DNA of 64,000 nucleotides from Seiridium cupressi (lineage: Eukaryota > Ascomycota > Sordariomycetes > Amphisphaeriales > Sporocadaceae): assembly GCA_036674765.1 (NCBI GenBank), contig JARVKI010000104.1, positions 81,375-145,374 on the forward strand, written 5' to 3'. Below are positions 11,723 through 24,326 of the stretch, one piece after another. Below the pieces are notes generated by a model, which ran no database searches, was not told where the DNA came from, and saw only the letters and a program-made list of their open reading frames with translations. Both the position numbers and the translations under genes were made by a program. Within the stretch, counting starts at the first letter, position 1, and every line of letters begins with the position of its first letter.

Positions 11723-13367
11723 TTAAAGTCCGCTGATAGCCCAGTCTCGCTTACTGGCCATTGATTGCTTGGCGAGTACTCTTGGCCCTGCCTCGCCCTC
11801 CTCTAGACCATTCCTTGCAGGCCTGTCACTCTGCCGCCACTTCCACATCTGCGCATATACTCCATCTCGGTCTCGACTTTCGATGATCTTCACAACTTCC
11901 CTGCCAAGAATTGGGAGGAATTTGAAGCCATGTCCGCTTCCACCAGAGCAGACCAGCACTCCAGGCTTACCCGGCACAAAGTCGACCACGAAGGAGTTGT
12001 CAATGCTATCCGTGTACCAACACAGCTTAGTAGATGAAATGCCCAGCTCAGCGAGCTCTGGCGTGTTGGCGGACACGAACTCTAGGAGCAATGTCAATAC
12101 ACGTTCGCCATTGGGAAGCCTGGAATGTCACTGACCCTTGACCGCTTCAAGCGCTTGTCTCGTAATGTTGCTCTCTTTCTCGGCTGTGACATGAGCCGTC
12201 TTGGGCACAGATATCCTTCTCCCTCCGACAAGCCCAAAGTTGGTGTACCTATCGAGTCAGTGGCTGACATGCACTGGTGTGAATAGAAAACTCACTTTGT
12301 TCGCCGATAGCCTATCTTGAAGTCGCCTTCTTCTGTCATGGGCAATGCATAAATGCCCTTGGCTTTACTCCACGTGATGACTGGAAAGCTTTTAGCTGAA
12401 AACCGTTCGCGGAGGTCAGGCCGGTCCTCTGGGATATGGATCGTGGCCACGGAACCTGCAGTTGTCTCTAGCAGTCCTTCCGTTTCCGGTACAAGGCCAG
12501 GCGTCCATCCACCGCCTATAATTAATAGTGAGCCATGTATTTCCCCGCGCGTTGGTTCTTGTAGATCCTACCAGAGACAATCACCAGATCTGCTTCGTGC
12601 GCTTGCTTATCCACCGTCTCGACTACCGGCCGGCCGTTCGCACCAGTGCCAATATTGATCACTTTCCCCTGGATTGGGCCAAGCACAAACTTCACACCAG
12701 CCTTCCGGGCAAGATGCTGGGCCCATGCACAGCTCTTGTAAGCCACGACGAAGCCAGCGCTCGAGTCGAGGACGGCTTTATGCACTCCAAACCGTTCCAA
12801 TCTACGGCATGGATCAAGTTTGTGAGCCCAGCCGCCCTGCTTTGCGCGTTGGACATCTGGTCCTGATGTCAACATTGCTGCTTAGAAGACTCGAATACGA
12901 TGCACCGACCTGAATCGTCGTCCACCATGAATTGTGTATCCCTAATCCCTTCCTTCTTCATGTTCTCCAGCGTGGTGAGCTCGAAATCGCCATACTCATC
13001 CGTCACGCTCATTCTCAGATAACCACAGTTCCACCACAACTTTTTACTGCCTCGTCGCAGGACTTCAGGCAACTCATCGTTGCTCGTTGTAGCGATCTGT
13101 TTATTCCATTCTTCCCAGAGCTTCGCAGCTTCAAAATGCGAGCCTTTGGTACTCGATCTCGTCGCCATATGAGAAGCGAATGATCTTGTTGAGATCGGCA
13201 GAGGCAGAATCAACCCCAGCATAGGGGTCATAGCCGGATGAGTAGGTGTCTTGCATATCGAAGACGGTTATGTCCCGATACCCACTTTGCGCAAGCCATA
13301 GTGCGGTTGAGACGCCGAACACGCCGGAGCCGACAATGAGGATCTTGGAACTATGTTGGACCGCCAT
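11723..13367 (-). CDS. FAD-dependent amine/amino-acid oxidase (fructosyl-amine / sarcosine oxidase type), one frameshift
   Basis: Five exons on the minus strand: 13367-12910, 12862-12572, 12515-12296, 12248-12136, 12081-11723. All junctions are in phase and give about 479 residues once one base is discounted. The N-terminus has the dinucleotide motif 'ILIVGSGVFGVSTALWLA'. The C-terminal half has 'STKLCWYTD', whose Cys matches the covalent flavin attachment in this family, and 'SGGSGHGFKFLPILG', typical of fructosyl-amine and sarcosine oxidases. Such enzymes oxidise secondary amines with O2 to give H2O2. The run at 13133-13136 (AAAA on plus) holds one base too many: 'YQRLAF' and 'FEAAKLWEEW' are in adjacent frames and join if one base is removed. 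That is either a real frameshift or a homopolymer error; everything else is intact. Confidence 0.82.
13133..13136 (-). other. Apparent +1 frameshift in a 4-base homopolymer
   Basis: Minus-strand TTTT; three T would restore the frame between conserved blocks of the amine oxidase. With one base dropped, the exon sum becomes 1440 nt, exactly 480 codons. Confidence 0.65.
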
Positions 13368-14511
13368 GGTTCTGCATTGGTGCGACACTAAAATGTTCGA
13401 TTTGCGATGAATGTTTGATCCCTCGCAGTTCACCGAAGCCGGTGCTACCATGAGCAACCCCTCTTGAGATGGATCGCGTCAGTCGCTCATAATGTACTCA
13501 GCGGCCGTGGTCCACTATAACGGCTGCCCCGCAGCAAATCCTCAGTGAGGGTCCAGCAGGAGCTCCACAGCACATAGCTGCCCACCAACGGGCATCGCCG
13601 GCCAGCCCGAGAGTACAATGTAAAAATATCGATCTCTAGGGCATGCACATAGGTATCATGAAGATCATCATTCAAGACCTGCACCCATTCGTTTTACCTC
13701 CTGATGACTGTGATGGCTCCCACCACGGTGTCCATCCGGCGGAGCCTGTCCACGTGTCCTGTAGGCCATTTTAGTCAGACAACGCAGTGGGATGATGGAG
13801 CATCGGCCTCGATCTTGCCCCATCACCACCATAACCACCCTCAACTCACCGATTCTATGCTCAGATCATCAAAGAATCGGAACCTCCACCATCGCGTCAC
13901 ACGTTGCATGCAATTCTTCGTAGTAGCGCCGCGCCGTGCTTAAAGTAGCCACTCAACCCCAATATGTGCTACTGTATGTACCTGTATGTCTACATACATA
14001 TATATAGGTAGAGAAACTGTACTGAAGTGTTGTTGAGGTCAATTACGACCATTCATATGGCAATAGCTACACCAGTGATAGCGCGTAATGCGATAACCCG
14101 TGATCACTGCCCCCAAGGTCCTCTGCTTACCCATGCAGCCTAAGCAAGAAGGCTAAGTCGCCAGGAACCCTCCGTGCAACCCTCAATTTACCCAGGCTCC
14201 AATCACCTTCATTTGCTGACCTCAGCTAGCCACCGCGACTCATTTAATTGGCCTGTTGGACATTTCAGCCGCCTGCCAGGTCTCACCCCAACTGTTGTGC
14301 CTCTACATTTTGGCACACAGCCCAATCGAGATCTGACATGGCTGTGGCTCAGGCTTATGGGATGCCGAAATGATGGAAGCATAAATGACCAAAACCTGTG
14401 CCACCTCTTTAGCCTTATAAGATGATGGGGGGTCGAGCTGGGCGTTTCAAGTCAGTCTTCACCCGGCTATGAACATTTGGGCAGAATCTTTAGCTGGCTA
14501 CAACAATCAAC
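13368..14511. other. Divergent intergenic region
   Basis: Lies between the start of the amine oxidase (minus) and the DUF2235 gene (plus). Contains a short ATGTAC/TACATA-rich repeat at about 13970-14010. No gene supported. Confidence 0.45.
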
Positions 14512-16328
14512 ATGGGCTCCCTCGAACAAAACAATCCAATCCTAACGATACCAAAGCGGATCATAATCTGCTGCGATGGCACCTGGCAGTCGTCTGTGTC
14601 CAACATCAAGAACGTACCCTCGAATGTCACACGCCTAGCAAGGGCAATTGCGCGCATAGGCACGGATTCCGATGGGAAGGTATGGCAACAAATCGTGCAT
14701 TACGATGCTGGCATTGGCACAGGTGAAATCAGCGAAGAAGATAGAATCCGTCAAGGCAGTTTCGGTATTGGCTTCGTGGGTAATGTGATTGAAGCCTACA
14801 ACTTTATCGTGCTCAACTACGCACCTGGGGACCAGATCTTCTGCTTTGGTTTCTCAAGAGGGGCGTACACGGCACGTGCAGTGGCGGGTCTCGTCAATGA
14901 TATCGGTGTGATCTCCCCAAGAGACCTCCAGGATTTCCCGGATTTATATCTACTCTACCAGAACAACAAGGATAGCCATGGATTCAGAAAGTCCAGACAT
15001 TACAGAGAGTGGGTAAACGGCGCTCTTTCCGAAGCCGACTCCCGCGCAGATAGGATCGCACCGCAATCGATGCGATACGGAAAGTCGTCTCATGCCGATG
15101 CACCGGAGGCGTCGAGAGTCGTACAAGCTGTCGTTGTCTTCGATACGGTTGGGAGCCTCGGAATACCTGATGTGTCATGGCTCAAAGGCCACCTTAATTG
15201 GCTCGAAAAATGCCTAGGCATTCCCTCGTTTGGCTTCCACAACGTTGCTCTTAGCCCTTGTAAGTACCTGAGCACTGCCACCCCATTAGGCAGGTTCCGA
15301 CTCACTGATTCTCAGACATACGGCATGCGTTCCACGCACTTTCGTTGGACGAGCATCGCGCACCATTCTCACCTACTCTTTGGCATTACCCTGGCGATGG
15401 AGAGCTTTCTACGAAGAAGCCGAGAGAATCACTAGATGAAGTTCAAAAGGATTGGGAGAAGATCAAGTCAGACCCTCGGTCGACACCGCGGCAGAAATCA
15501 GACGCCTGGGCCGAGTTGATTGACTGTGAGATGTATGATGAGCTCAATGGAACCGACTCTGAACTGCTTCAAGTATGGTTCCCCGGGTTTCACGACAACG
15601 CCGGTGGAGGAAGCACTGATCCGTTGAAGGATCGCAAGGGCGACTTCGAACGTGAGTGCCATCTATCGTAGGTTCTGGTTAGCCTGGTACTAACATGTTC
15701 AGAGATTGCACTCATTTCATTCGCCTGGATGTGTGAACAAATAGCCCCATATCTTCAGCTCGATGAGGACCTCCTGAGCTTAGCCAGGAACTCAGTGCAA
15801 GATCGATATGATCTCATCAACTCATCCTTACATCCACTGACTCCATCCAATATTGGGGACTGGCTGACGATAGAGGCAAGCAGCTTCATCGCTAAAGTAG
15901 AAGCTAACCACTCGAATTCAAGAAAGGTCTCTCGAGAAATCCAATATGGATGGGCAACCGGGCCCGTTATCGATTCGTTCAAAGGGATCATGTTGCTCGC
16001 AGGCTCGAAGACAAGGACGCCGGGACAGTATGTTAAGGACAAGTCCAATGGCGTCAGGTTAGGCAAGACCAACGAGATGATCCACCCTACAGTACAGTTT
16101 CGGATGGAGAAGAGGTCAGATTACAGACCTGAAGCGTTGAAAGGATTCACGCGCCGACAAGACGGTCGTGCTGGGTTTGAGTGGGAGAGCGGGAGCGTCA
16201 CAGTTCCAGAGTATCTCGTCAGATCAGGAGACGCATTCTCGAGGTATGTCGCGGATCAAGATAGGCCTGAGCAGGAATATCGGGCGACCGAGTTCCTTCA
16301 TGAGATAGACAGGATTGTTGAGGCATGA
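14512..16328 (+). CDS. DUF2235 alpha/beta-hydrolase (Tle1-like phospholipase fold)
   Basis: Three exons (14512-15259, 15316-15651, 15703-16328) join in phase to 569 residues. The N-terminus carries the DUF2235 opening 'RIIICCDGTWQ' (about 16-26), then 'HYDAGIGTG' and 'FCFGFSRGAYTARAVAGL', with Ser-115 in the nucleophile elbow G-F-S-R-G. Further on, 'VVVFDTVGSLGIP' and 'QVWFPGFHDNAGGG' carry acidic and His residues typical of the fold. The domain is shared with bacterial type VI lipase effectors and is common in fungi as a predicted soluble hydrolase; there is no signal peptide. The substrate is unknown, with a lipid ester or phosphodiester by family. The gene looks intact; it lies tail-to-tail with the broken Dal5-like transporter. 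Confidence 0.88.
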
Positions 16329-16695
16329 CGAATATGATAGGCACCTCCAGTATCTACATACCGAGCTAGGTGCGATATTTGTCGATTTACTAATATAAAC
16401 TATATAGTTTGTAGCTGAAAATTAGGGCAAGGCTTGATAGTGTCTTATTTATGTATAAATCCCATGTTATCGACAAGTATGCGACTGCCGCCTTTTCTAT
16501 CACGTTCCAAAATGTCAACGGTGCTCAGGTTGCTCAATTGCGTGGCTGGGAAGCGCTTATGATAACGAGGTTACATCTGTCAGTTCTAGTTATCATCAGC
16601 GTACCTAGAGTAATGATTTGACCATTCAAAAGAGGTGATTTTCACGCAAGCTAGATAGCTAAGTGTGATATTTCAATTATTGAGATCACGGGTCG
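16329..16695. other. Short intergenic spacer between convergent 3' ends
   Basis: AT-rich 3' flanks; nothing else seen. Confidence 0.5.
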
Positions 16696-18444
16696 CTAAT
16701 ATATGTATTCGAAGTTGGGGTTTTCCCTGTCAGTAAGGTCTTTGAACGCAGTTTGGTTCAGGCCTTCCAGCTCCCCATTCTGTCGCATCTGCTCCCTGGT
16801 CTTCTCCTTGCGTTTATTCTCCCACATGAATGCGTATCGGAAGACCAGGAACAAACCAAGCTCAATAAAGTTCGCTACCAACAGCGATCCAATGCCTAAG
16901 CCGTATCTTGGCGCTTGGTCTGATTTGTAGAAGAAGGGACTAGCGATATTGCCGATGCAACCTCCAAACCAGATCATCCCCGCTATGATCATCTTCTTAG
17001 ATTGGCCCCCGGTGTTTCCGATCACCATAGACAAGGTATTTATGAAAGAGGTTTGGTAGGAGCCGGTCAAGTAACTGTGAGGTCAAAAATTAGTTATCGC
17101 CCGAATCAAGTACTTCCCAGCACTTACAAGCAGATAAGCCTGCCGATGTACGCATCCGGAGGAGCGAGAAGAAAACCTAGACCTCCTGCGATGGTCGGAA
17201 GCATGAAGATGACACCAACCAAGGTGCGAGAGTTCGACACTTGTTATTGAAGGCTTAGGCTTCGATACCTTGCACACCGCACTTATAGGCATTCCCCAAG
17301 GAGTACTCATCGTCATATGGATCGGCCTGGGCTCACTGTGTAATAAGTATATGCCCAAGAAAAGTTCGAGATACCTCCGTTCGGAACGTTGCCCACGAAG
17401 CCCAAGAGGCAGAAAAGCCAAGTCTTGTAGTCGAGATAGGCTTCTCTGACTTGGCCCCAGTTGATATACCTTTGTTCAACACCAGTTTGGTTTTGTCGCA
17501 TACGTGCAATCATCATCAGACGCTCATCATGACTGAAGCCATGGAACGTTGCCGGCGAATTGGGTAGAAGTATGAAGAGAAAGACACCCCAAAGTGCGCA
17601 ACACGCGCCCACAATCAGAAATTCGTAGCGCCAGGATTGAAGCGCACCCTTTATATGTCCAATGCCGTAGCCTAAGAGTTTCTTCACATCAGTTGACCAT
17701 ATCACCGCGTAAAGAGAGGCTCGCACGAACCAATGAGGCCGCCGCCGGCGACACCTATGCCGTTGAAGGAATACCATATGGCGATACGGATGGGCTGCTC
17801 AGATCGGGTATAGTACATGCTTGTGAGGAGCATGAATGCAGGGTCGGCAATTGCTTCGAAGGCACCAGAAAATACTCTCAAAGCGGCAAGGCTGGCGAAG
17901 TTCTGGGCAACGGCCTGCACCATCAGTAGTGCTCCCCACATGAAAATGTTGGCGGCGAGACACCAGCCCGGTGGGCAACGCTGCATGATCAAGTTTGACG
18001 GTATAGCCCAGACAAGCCAGCCGAAGTAGAAGAGAGACGACAGCCAAGAATATCCTTGAGTGTTAAGGGCCAAGTCAGTCTTGATGCCGAAGATGGCGGC
18101 GTAGGAAAGTGTAGTCTTGTCAACATACTATTGCGGCTGTGGTCAGCAAACCAGAAATTGTTAAAGTTAACAGGGGAGAAAGCGTGATAACTCACGTAAA
18201 AGAAATAACAGATGCCAAGTAATGGCAGGATTCTATAGTCAAGCTTTCGCCGGAGCTTGGCCTCCGCTACCTTGTCGATGTGTTCATCTGTGGGGTAATG
18301 TACAAGTGCCTCGGCGTATACCTCGCTATGTGGCTGGCGAATGTCACGGATAACATCTCCATTCTTAGTTTGGCTGATATCCTCAGTATAGGTCTCGTAC
18401 CAGATATCTGGATCTTGGGCCTTGATCTGCCCCGTATCAGACAT
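16696..18444 (-). pseudogene. MFS transporter, Dal5 / anion:cation symporter family, disrupted by an internal inversion
   Basis: Four exons on the minus strand (18444-18196, 18127-17731, 17671-17128, 17074-16696) total 1569 nt, exactly 523 codons. Family marks: 'KLDYRILPLLGICYFFY', 'YVDKTTLSYAAIFGIK', 'YSWLSSLFYFGWLVWAIPSN', 'LRVFSGAFEA', 'GFVGNVPNGGISNF', 'PTIAGGLGFLLAPPDAYIGR' and 'FYLTGSYQTSFINTL'. Dal5-type carriers import allantoate, ureidosuccinate, nicotinate and related acids. Inside exon 3, bases 17234-17360 read as the expected protein only on the PLUS strand ('TLVIEGLGFDTLHTALIGIP', then on to 'NKYMPK'), while the coding strand has stops there. Turning these 127 bp round restores an uninterrupted, in-phase carrier. 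As it stands, the protein would stop about half-way. Confidence 0.85.
17234..17360 (+). other. Inverted 127-bp internal segment of the Dal5-like gene
   Basis: The plus strand encodes the missing 42-codon stretch of the minus-strand gene. The borders are sharp: 'ISNF' on one side and 'SRTLVGVIFMLP' on the other. A 3-bp inverted microhomology (TTC/GAA) makes the exact ends ambiguous by up to three bases on each side. Confidence 0.85.
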
Positions 18445-19188
18445 GCTGCTGTAACGACTTGGCGAAATATTGTCTAAGAAACTTTTGCGAAGGGTACCTT
18501 TTTAGGGCGATGGATCTGCTGATGATCGGGGATTCAGACGGTCGACGTCTACCCGATAGGATTAGCAATAGGCTACTCTTGGAAGTCCTGGGATTTTGAG
18601 AGAAAAGAACTTGATAATCGACCATACGTTCGGTGGGTATTTCAATGTTCCCCAGGGTCTCCACCCATCTCGGAGTATCGGTACGCCGTAATGCGGGGGT
18701 AATCGCGGGGGCTAGTGCATTGCTAGCACGTTTAGTGGACCGTCAATGATGTAGTGAGGTATCGCAGACCCTCACGAACGTGGGCAGATGAGATTCATTG
18801 TCAACTTTACTGACAATTTTATTAATGTAGTACAGTTTTAGGAACGGGAACTGGCACACACCCGAACATTCGTAATTGAGTCTGTCCACAGTGAATACTC
18901 AAAAATCCCCAGAAGAAATTAATGTGACAACAGAAGTCATTCCCTTCCAGAAAACGACACTGCTCTTCCAGAGCTCAAACAGACAGGGATGACCGACGGA
19001 GAGAAGTGCGACGGGGAAAGCGCTACAAAGATAACATGCCGGGAAGAAGTGCGCCACTTAGCGGCCCCACCCTGCCCGCGTACTGGTTGAGAGTTTCTGT
19101 ATATTTACCGATTTATACATATATCGCATGATATTATCACTGTGACAATGACGACCTAACTTTTTTCTAACTTGATTTTTTGTCGATT
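18445..19188. other. Intergenic, tandem minus-strand genes
   Basis: Presumed promoter of the Dal5-like gene and 3' flank of the Zn2Cys6 gene. No further gene supported. Confidence 0.45.
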
Positions 19189-20969
19189 TTATTCAACCAG
19201 ATTTACCTTGTAGACGTTTGTTCCCCAAGCTTCATCCTCATAGCCTTCATGTCTGAACCGAGTGCATGTCAAAGTGGCCCACGTGCCTGTATCGCTGACC
19301 ACCATGTTTGCCTTTACCTGGTGGAATCTCGACTTCTCTGCTACATATTCACGAGGTCGAACAGAACTCAATGCCGCCTCGAAGCGCTCTTTAGGCTCTT
19401 TGCTGGCTGATTCCCGATCAGCAGCCCAGTCACCTTCTTCCAATGCCATGACTTTTGATGCAATGCGACCTAGAAGAGGACCACTCCAAATCAGCTCAGC
19501 ATGAGGTGATCGCAGGATTAAGAATATTGCGCGGCGGCGCAAACTCGGATTGCGACATTTCAGCGCTGTGTAGTAGAGTGCAGGGAATGTGCCCATCTCG
19601 ATGGAGAAAGATGGTCCAATGCCAGACATACTTGGCAGTGAAGTATCGTGCTCAAGATAGCCCACAATCTTCCATATATGCTCAACTTGAGAAATGAGTG
19701 ATGCAAAACCAGGGATGAACGCGTCAAAAGTGATCTCTCTTCTGTGGGACAGGCATGTGCCAAGGATGATGCTGGCCATAGTGTAGTAAATCTTGAAGAT
19801 CCGAAGTCCTAGATGGTCATGGATTGAGCAATCAGCGAACACGGTCTTCATGGAGGACTGGTAGGTCGCTCTCCAAGCTGACATGGTAGTTTGGAGGTTG
19901 GCCTGCCACTGTATGAGATCTGGAGGCATAAGTGATAAGTCCGGTTCCAGTGCATCGGCCCTGTCCCTGAGCTTCAAAACCGACGTCGTTAAAGCTTCAA
20001 GAGCTTGTCTTGCACTTCTGATGGAATCAAACTGTGGTGGTATAGTAAATCCATGATCGCCCTCGAACATGGTGTCCACCCTGTCCATTTCTGGTAGATT
20101 CTGGCCGAGGAGATTTAATTGCATCGTGAGTCTCGCGAAGGCCTCTTTCACATACTCGTCAGCTAAGCTGGACTTGTGGCCACCCATCTGATGCCTCTGA
20201 AGTCGTTGCATGAGAATGATTGCATAGCGATAATGGCTCTCCATCATTTCTTGCTGGCCATTCATCATTTCCAAGCAAACGAAGAGGAAACAAGTCATGG
20301 CTGCAGCTCTGATAGAATGGATGTGTCCCCTTTTGTAAGTATACTGTTGAGCTCTCGGATAGCTTTGTTGTACTACTGCAACTTAAAAAGGTGTTGATCC
20401 TGTGCAACAGCACTCTGAGTGGCGGTGTTCCCCAAAACCCGAGCGTGAAGCTTTTGGAGATAAATCCGGTATGCGGAGCCCACAGCGACGGCAGCGTGAA
20501 ATATTACAGGCTCCAGTACGCTAGCCTGGATCAGGAGGTGGTCCCAGAATTTCGACTTGAATGTCCCAGATATCTTGAGTGAGGGACATTTGCAGAAGAA
20601 TTCGAAGCCCATCTTCTCCTCCTCCGTGCTCCATACCATGGCAACAGCAGGTGTGTATTGTGTGAGTACAGCGGATCTCAGGTCACCGTGTCCGGCGGTG
20701 TGGGAACGAATGCGCATGGACCCGCCTCCCCAGACGCCATATCCATCGCATAATCTACCCGAGTGTGTGCATTTGAGACATGTTGGCCGGGTTTCATCAC
20801 ACTTTACTCGTCGAAGTCTGATTCTTTCGTCAGCTATACCAAAATTATGCGGGAGTTGCCGCCTAAGAGTGGGGAAATGGTCCATGACATGACGAATAAA
20901 ATAGAGATGCACGTACTTACAAGTCCGACAGCCGGATTTAACATGCGATCGACGCTTGGATGTTTGCAT
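19189..20969 (-). CDS. Zn2Cys6 fungal transcription factor (with suspect internal segment)
   Basis: Exon 1 (20969-20917) starts at ATG 20969 and gives 'GCRTCK'. After a 93-nt intron, exon 2 (from 20823) gives 'IRLRRVKCDETRPTCLKCTHSGRLCDGY', completing the six-Cys zinc cluster. The rest is a fungal-specific regulator body, with 'FFCKCPSLKISGTFKSKFWDHLLIQAS' and 'MTCFLFVCLEMMNGQ'. A TAG at 20373-20375 interrupts a conserved stretch that relatives usually encode ('QYNKAIRELNSILTKGD'), and a frame change follows before 'AAMTCFLFV' near 20310. A possible 68-nt GT...AG intron (20309-20376) would remove both and give a 539-residue frame, but would delete that conserved stretch. Target genes unknown; it lies head-to-head with the aldo/keto reductase. 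Confidence 0.75.
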
Positions 20970-21946
20970 TTTGTAGCTCAACCCAGCCCGCCAAGCTCAA
21001 GTCGAAAATCACAGGCCAGCGCCGAACTGGATAGTAGTGCCACAGTAGCCAAAGTCTCCTCTACCAGATCTCGTTTTGCACGCCGAGGATGGGACTTCCA
21101 CTACGACAAGGCGTCTCAGTGTGGGTCGAAGGCGGTAAACGAGGCTCCGGTACCAGTGCTACAACAGTCTCAGATCATGAGCACTGCCGAGTTCAAAGGA
21201 TTGCGGAGTCTCACAGATTCACGTCACGCGCGTGAAGGTGAGCGTAGGTAGTCGTTCAGGGCTGACATGCATGAGTCGGAGATGGCGGATATTTTGTGGT
21301 GGAGAAGGAATGGAGACTTCGGGAAGGCTGGTCTCTCATTGGAGAATCAATTAAGGCGGTAGTGATAAGATCAAGCTAAGCAGAATTCACAAGCTGACTA
21401 ATGTCTCTGCAGATGCTAACAGCTACAAGTATATAGGAATAAATTTGAACCGCTGTCGAGTATCCTACCAAATATCCGGTGTAAAAAATGGCATAATCGC
21501 ATACGCTTTACCGTATTTAGTTTAAGTGCTCGTTAAGATACCTCCCAGGGGTTCAAAATTATCACCATGCATTGTACTGCGGGGTCAATCGAGAGGGTCC
21601 CATACATAGGAATTCACCTCTGAACAGCGACCAGCAATGATCATAACTGATGAAAATGGATCCATCGGGTTGCTATGCTTCTGATTGGTTGTGATGCGTG
21701 GGACCTGTAGTGTCAAGACCCTGAGTCGTCATGCTCAGACAGCTGATGCGACACGGATATACGGGTGGACAAAAAGAGAATTCTTCGACCTTGTATCTCG
21801 TAATTAAAGTAGGATGTTCTTTACTGAATATATAAAGTCCAGCGCATCGTTCTTTACGACTATTAATGTCCTAAGAAACTCCAACATCTTAAAAACACCT
21901 TATTACTAAGTTGAAACTTCTTATATCAACATACCTCATCAACACT
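20970..21946. other. Divergent promoter region (regulator / aldo-keto reductase)
   Basis: About 980 bp between the Zn2Cys6 start and the reductase start. A TATA-like 'TATATAAAG' lies near 21829. No gene supported. Confidence 0.45.
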
Positions 21947-23210
<1,264 letters not shown>

Positions 23211-24326
23211 GTTTCTGGTTAACTTCCCTCGGTATCTGGATACTTCGTAGTATACCTTGCTAAGCCTTAGAATCATCGGTGGTGATATTACCTAAGAATA
23301 TATATCACGAATTGGGTCTGTATCCCGCCAGTTCTAGTGACAAATAAAAAATCAATTTATTTAAGTGTTATAAGAAGGAGAGCCTGTGTGACTAGGTTAA
23401 GAAAATCCGAGAAGAAGACCGCCTAGTGGAAATAATGGGAAGTCTTCGTTGTTTATAATCCTGCCAAGTCCCATGGTAAGGAATTTGACGAGAACTTAAT
23501 GTTTTCAATGTAATTCGACCAATTTGCGGCTGTACCGGGAAGCAAAGAGATGTAGCAGTCCAGACGGCTAGATTCAGGCTATAACAAAGAATAGCGTCCC
23601 CCAAAATGTTCTGTTTATCGATTAGTGTTTGATATATCAGGCCTCGCAATGGAGACTTACGCGACTGATCATGCCAAATCATCCGAAATCCGCCATACTC
23701 GTGACGTTCGGTAGACCTGACTCATCAACGTGACTTAAAGACAGAGAAAGCCCAGTCACAATAGTATCCTCGGAATCAAGGACTACGAAACGTCTTGTTG
23801 TAAGTGTGTGTATTAATATATTCTAGCGTACTACGTACGAAATGCCTTACACCTCTACGGTGTCAGGTTGGCTCTTCGGTGCTAAGGACTACTCTTACTC
23901 GCGATGCTAGGGTTTACCAGGCGAGTAAGGCGGTCCTGGCTCTGCAGGGAAGTCCACCCCACCCCGTCTCTCCTCAATTTCATTGCAAATGAAGCCATAG
24001 GATGCCACTGCTGGCTGCTGCCCATCCGTCATTGCTGTACGTCGGGCTGTCGAGCAGCTGCAATTCGCCAACCGTCACCGTCGCTTTCTAATCTTCTCGT
24101 AAGGTGCTTGACCAATAACAGAGACAACACAGTGGGTATCCAGGATCCGACGTCTGGGCCTATAGCTTATATCTGACTGCGGCGGGATCCGCGAGATTTG
24201 TGCCCAACTCTCCACGGTAGCTTTCGGAGGCATTCCTCGAGGTCGCCCTTGGCGTTGATTTTGTTTGGTCTTGTACTTATTTTTGATCAATGGCGAGGTA
24301 GCTTTCGTTTCTTTCCCATAATGCTT
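23211..24326. other. Intergenic, no supported gene
   Basis: Only short shadow frames; no domain or RNA recognised. Confidence 0.45.

Noticed and set aside
17083..17421. Reading the disordered part of the Dal5-like gene as an extra intron
   Set aside because: The missing residues are present on the opposite strand and the exon lengths fit exactly with an inversion, so an intron is unnecessary.
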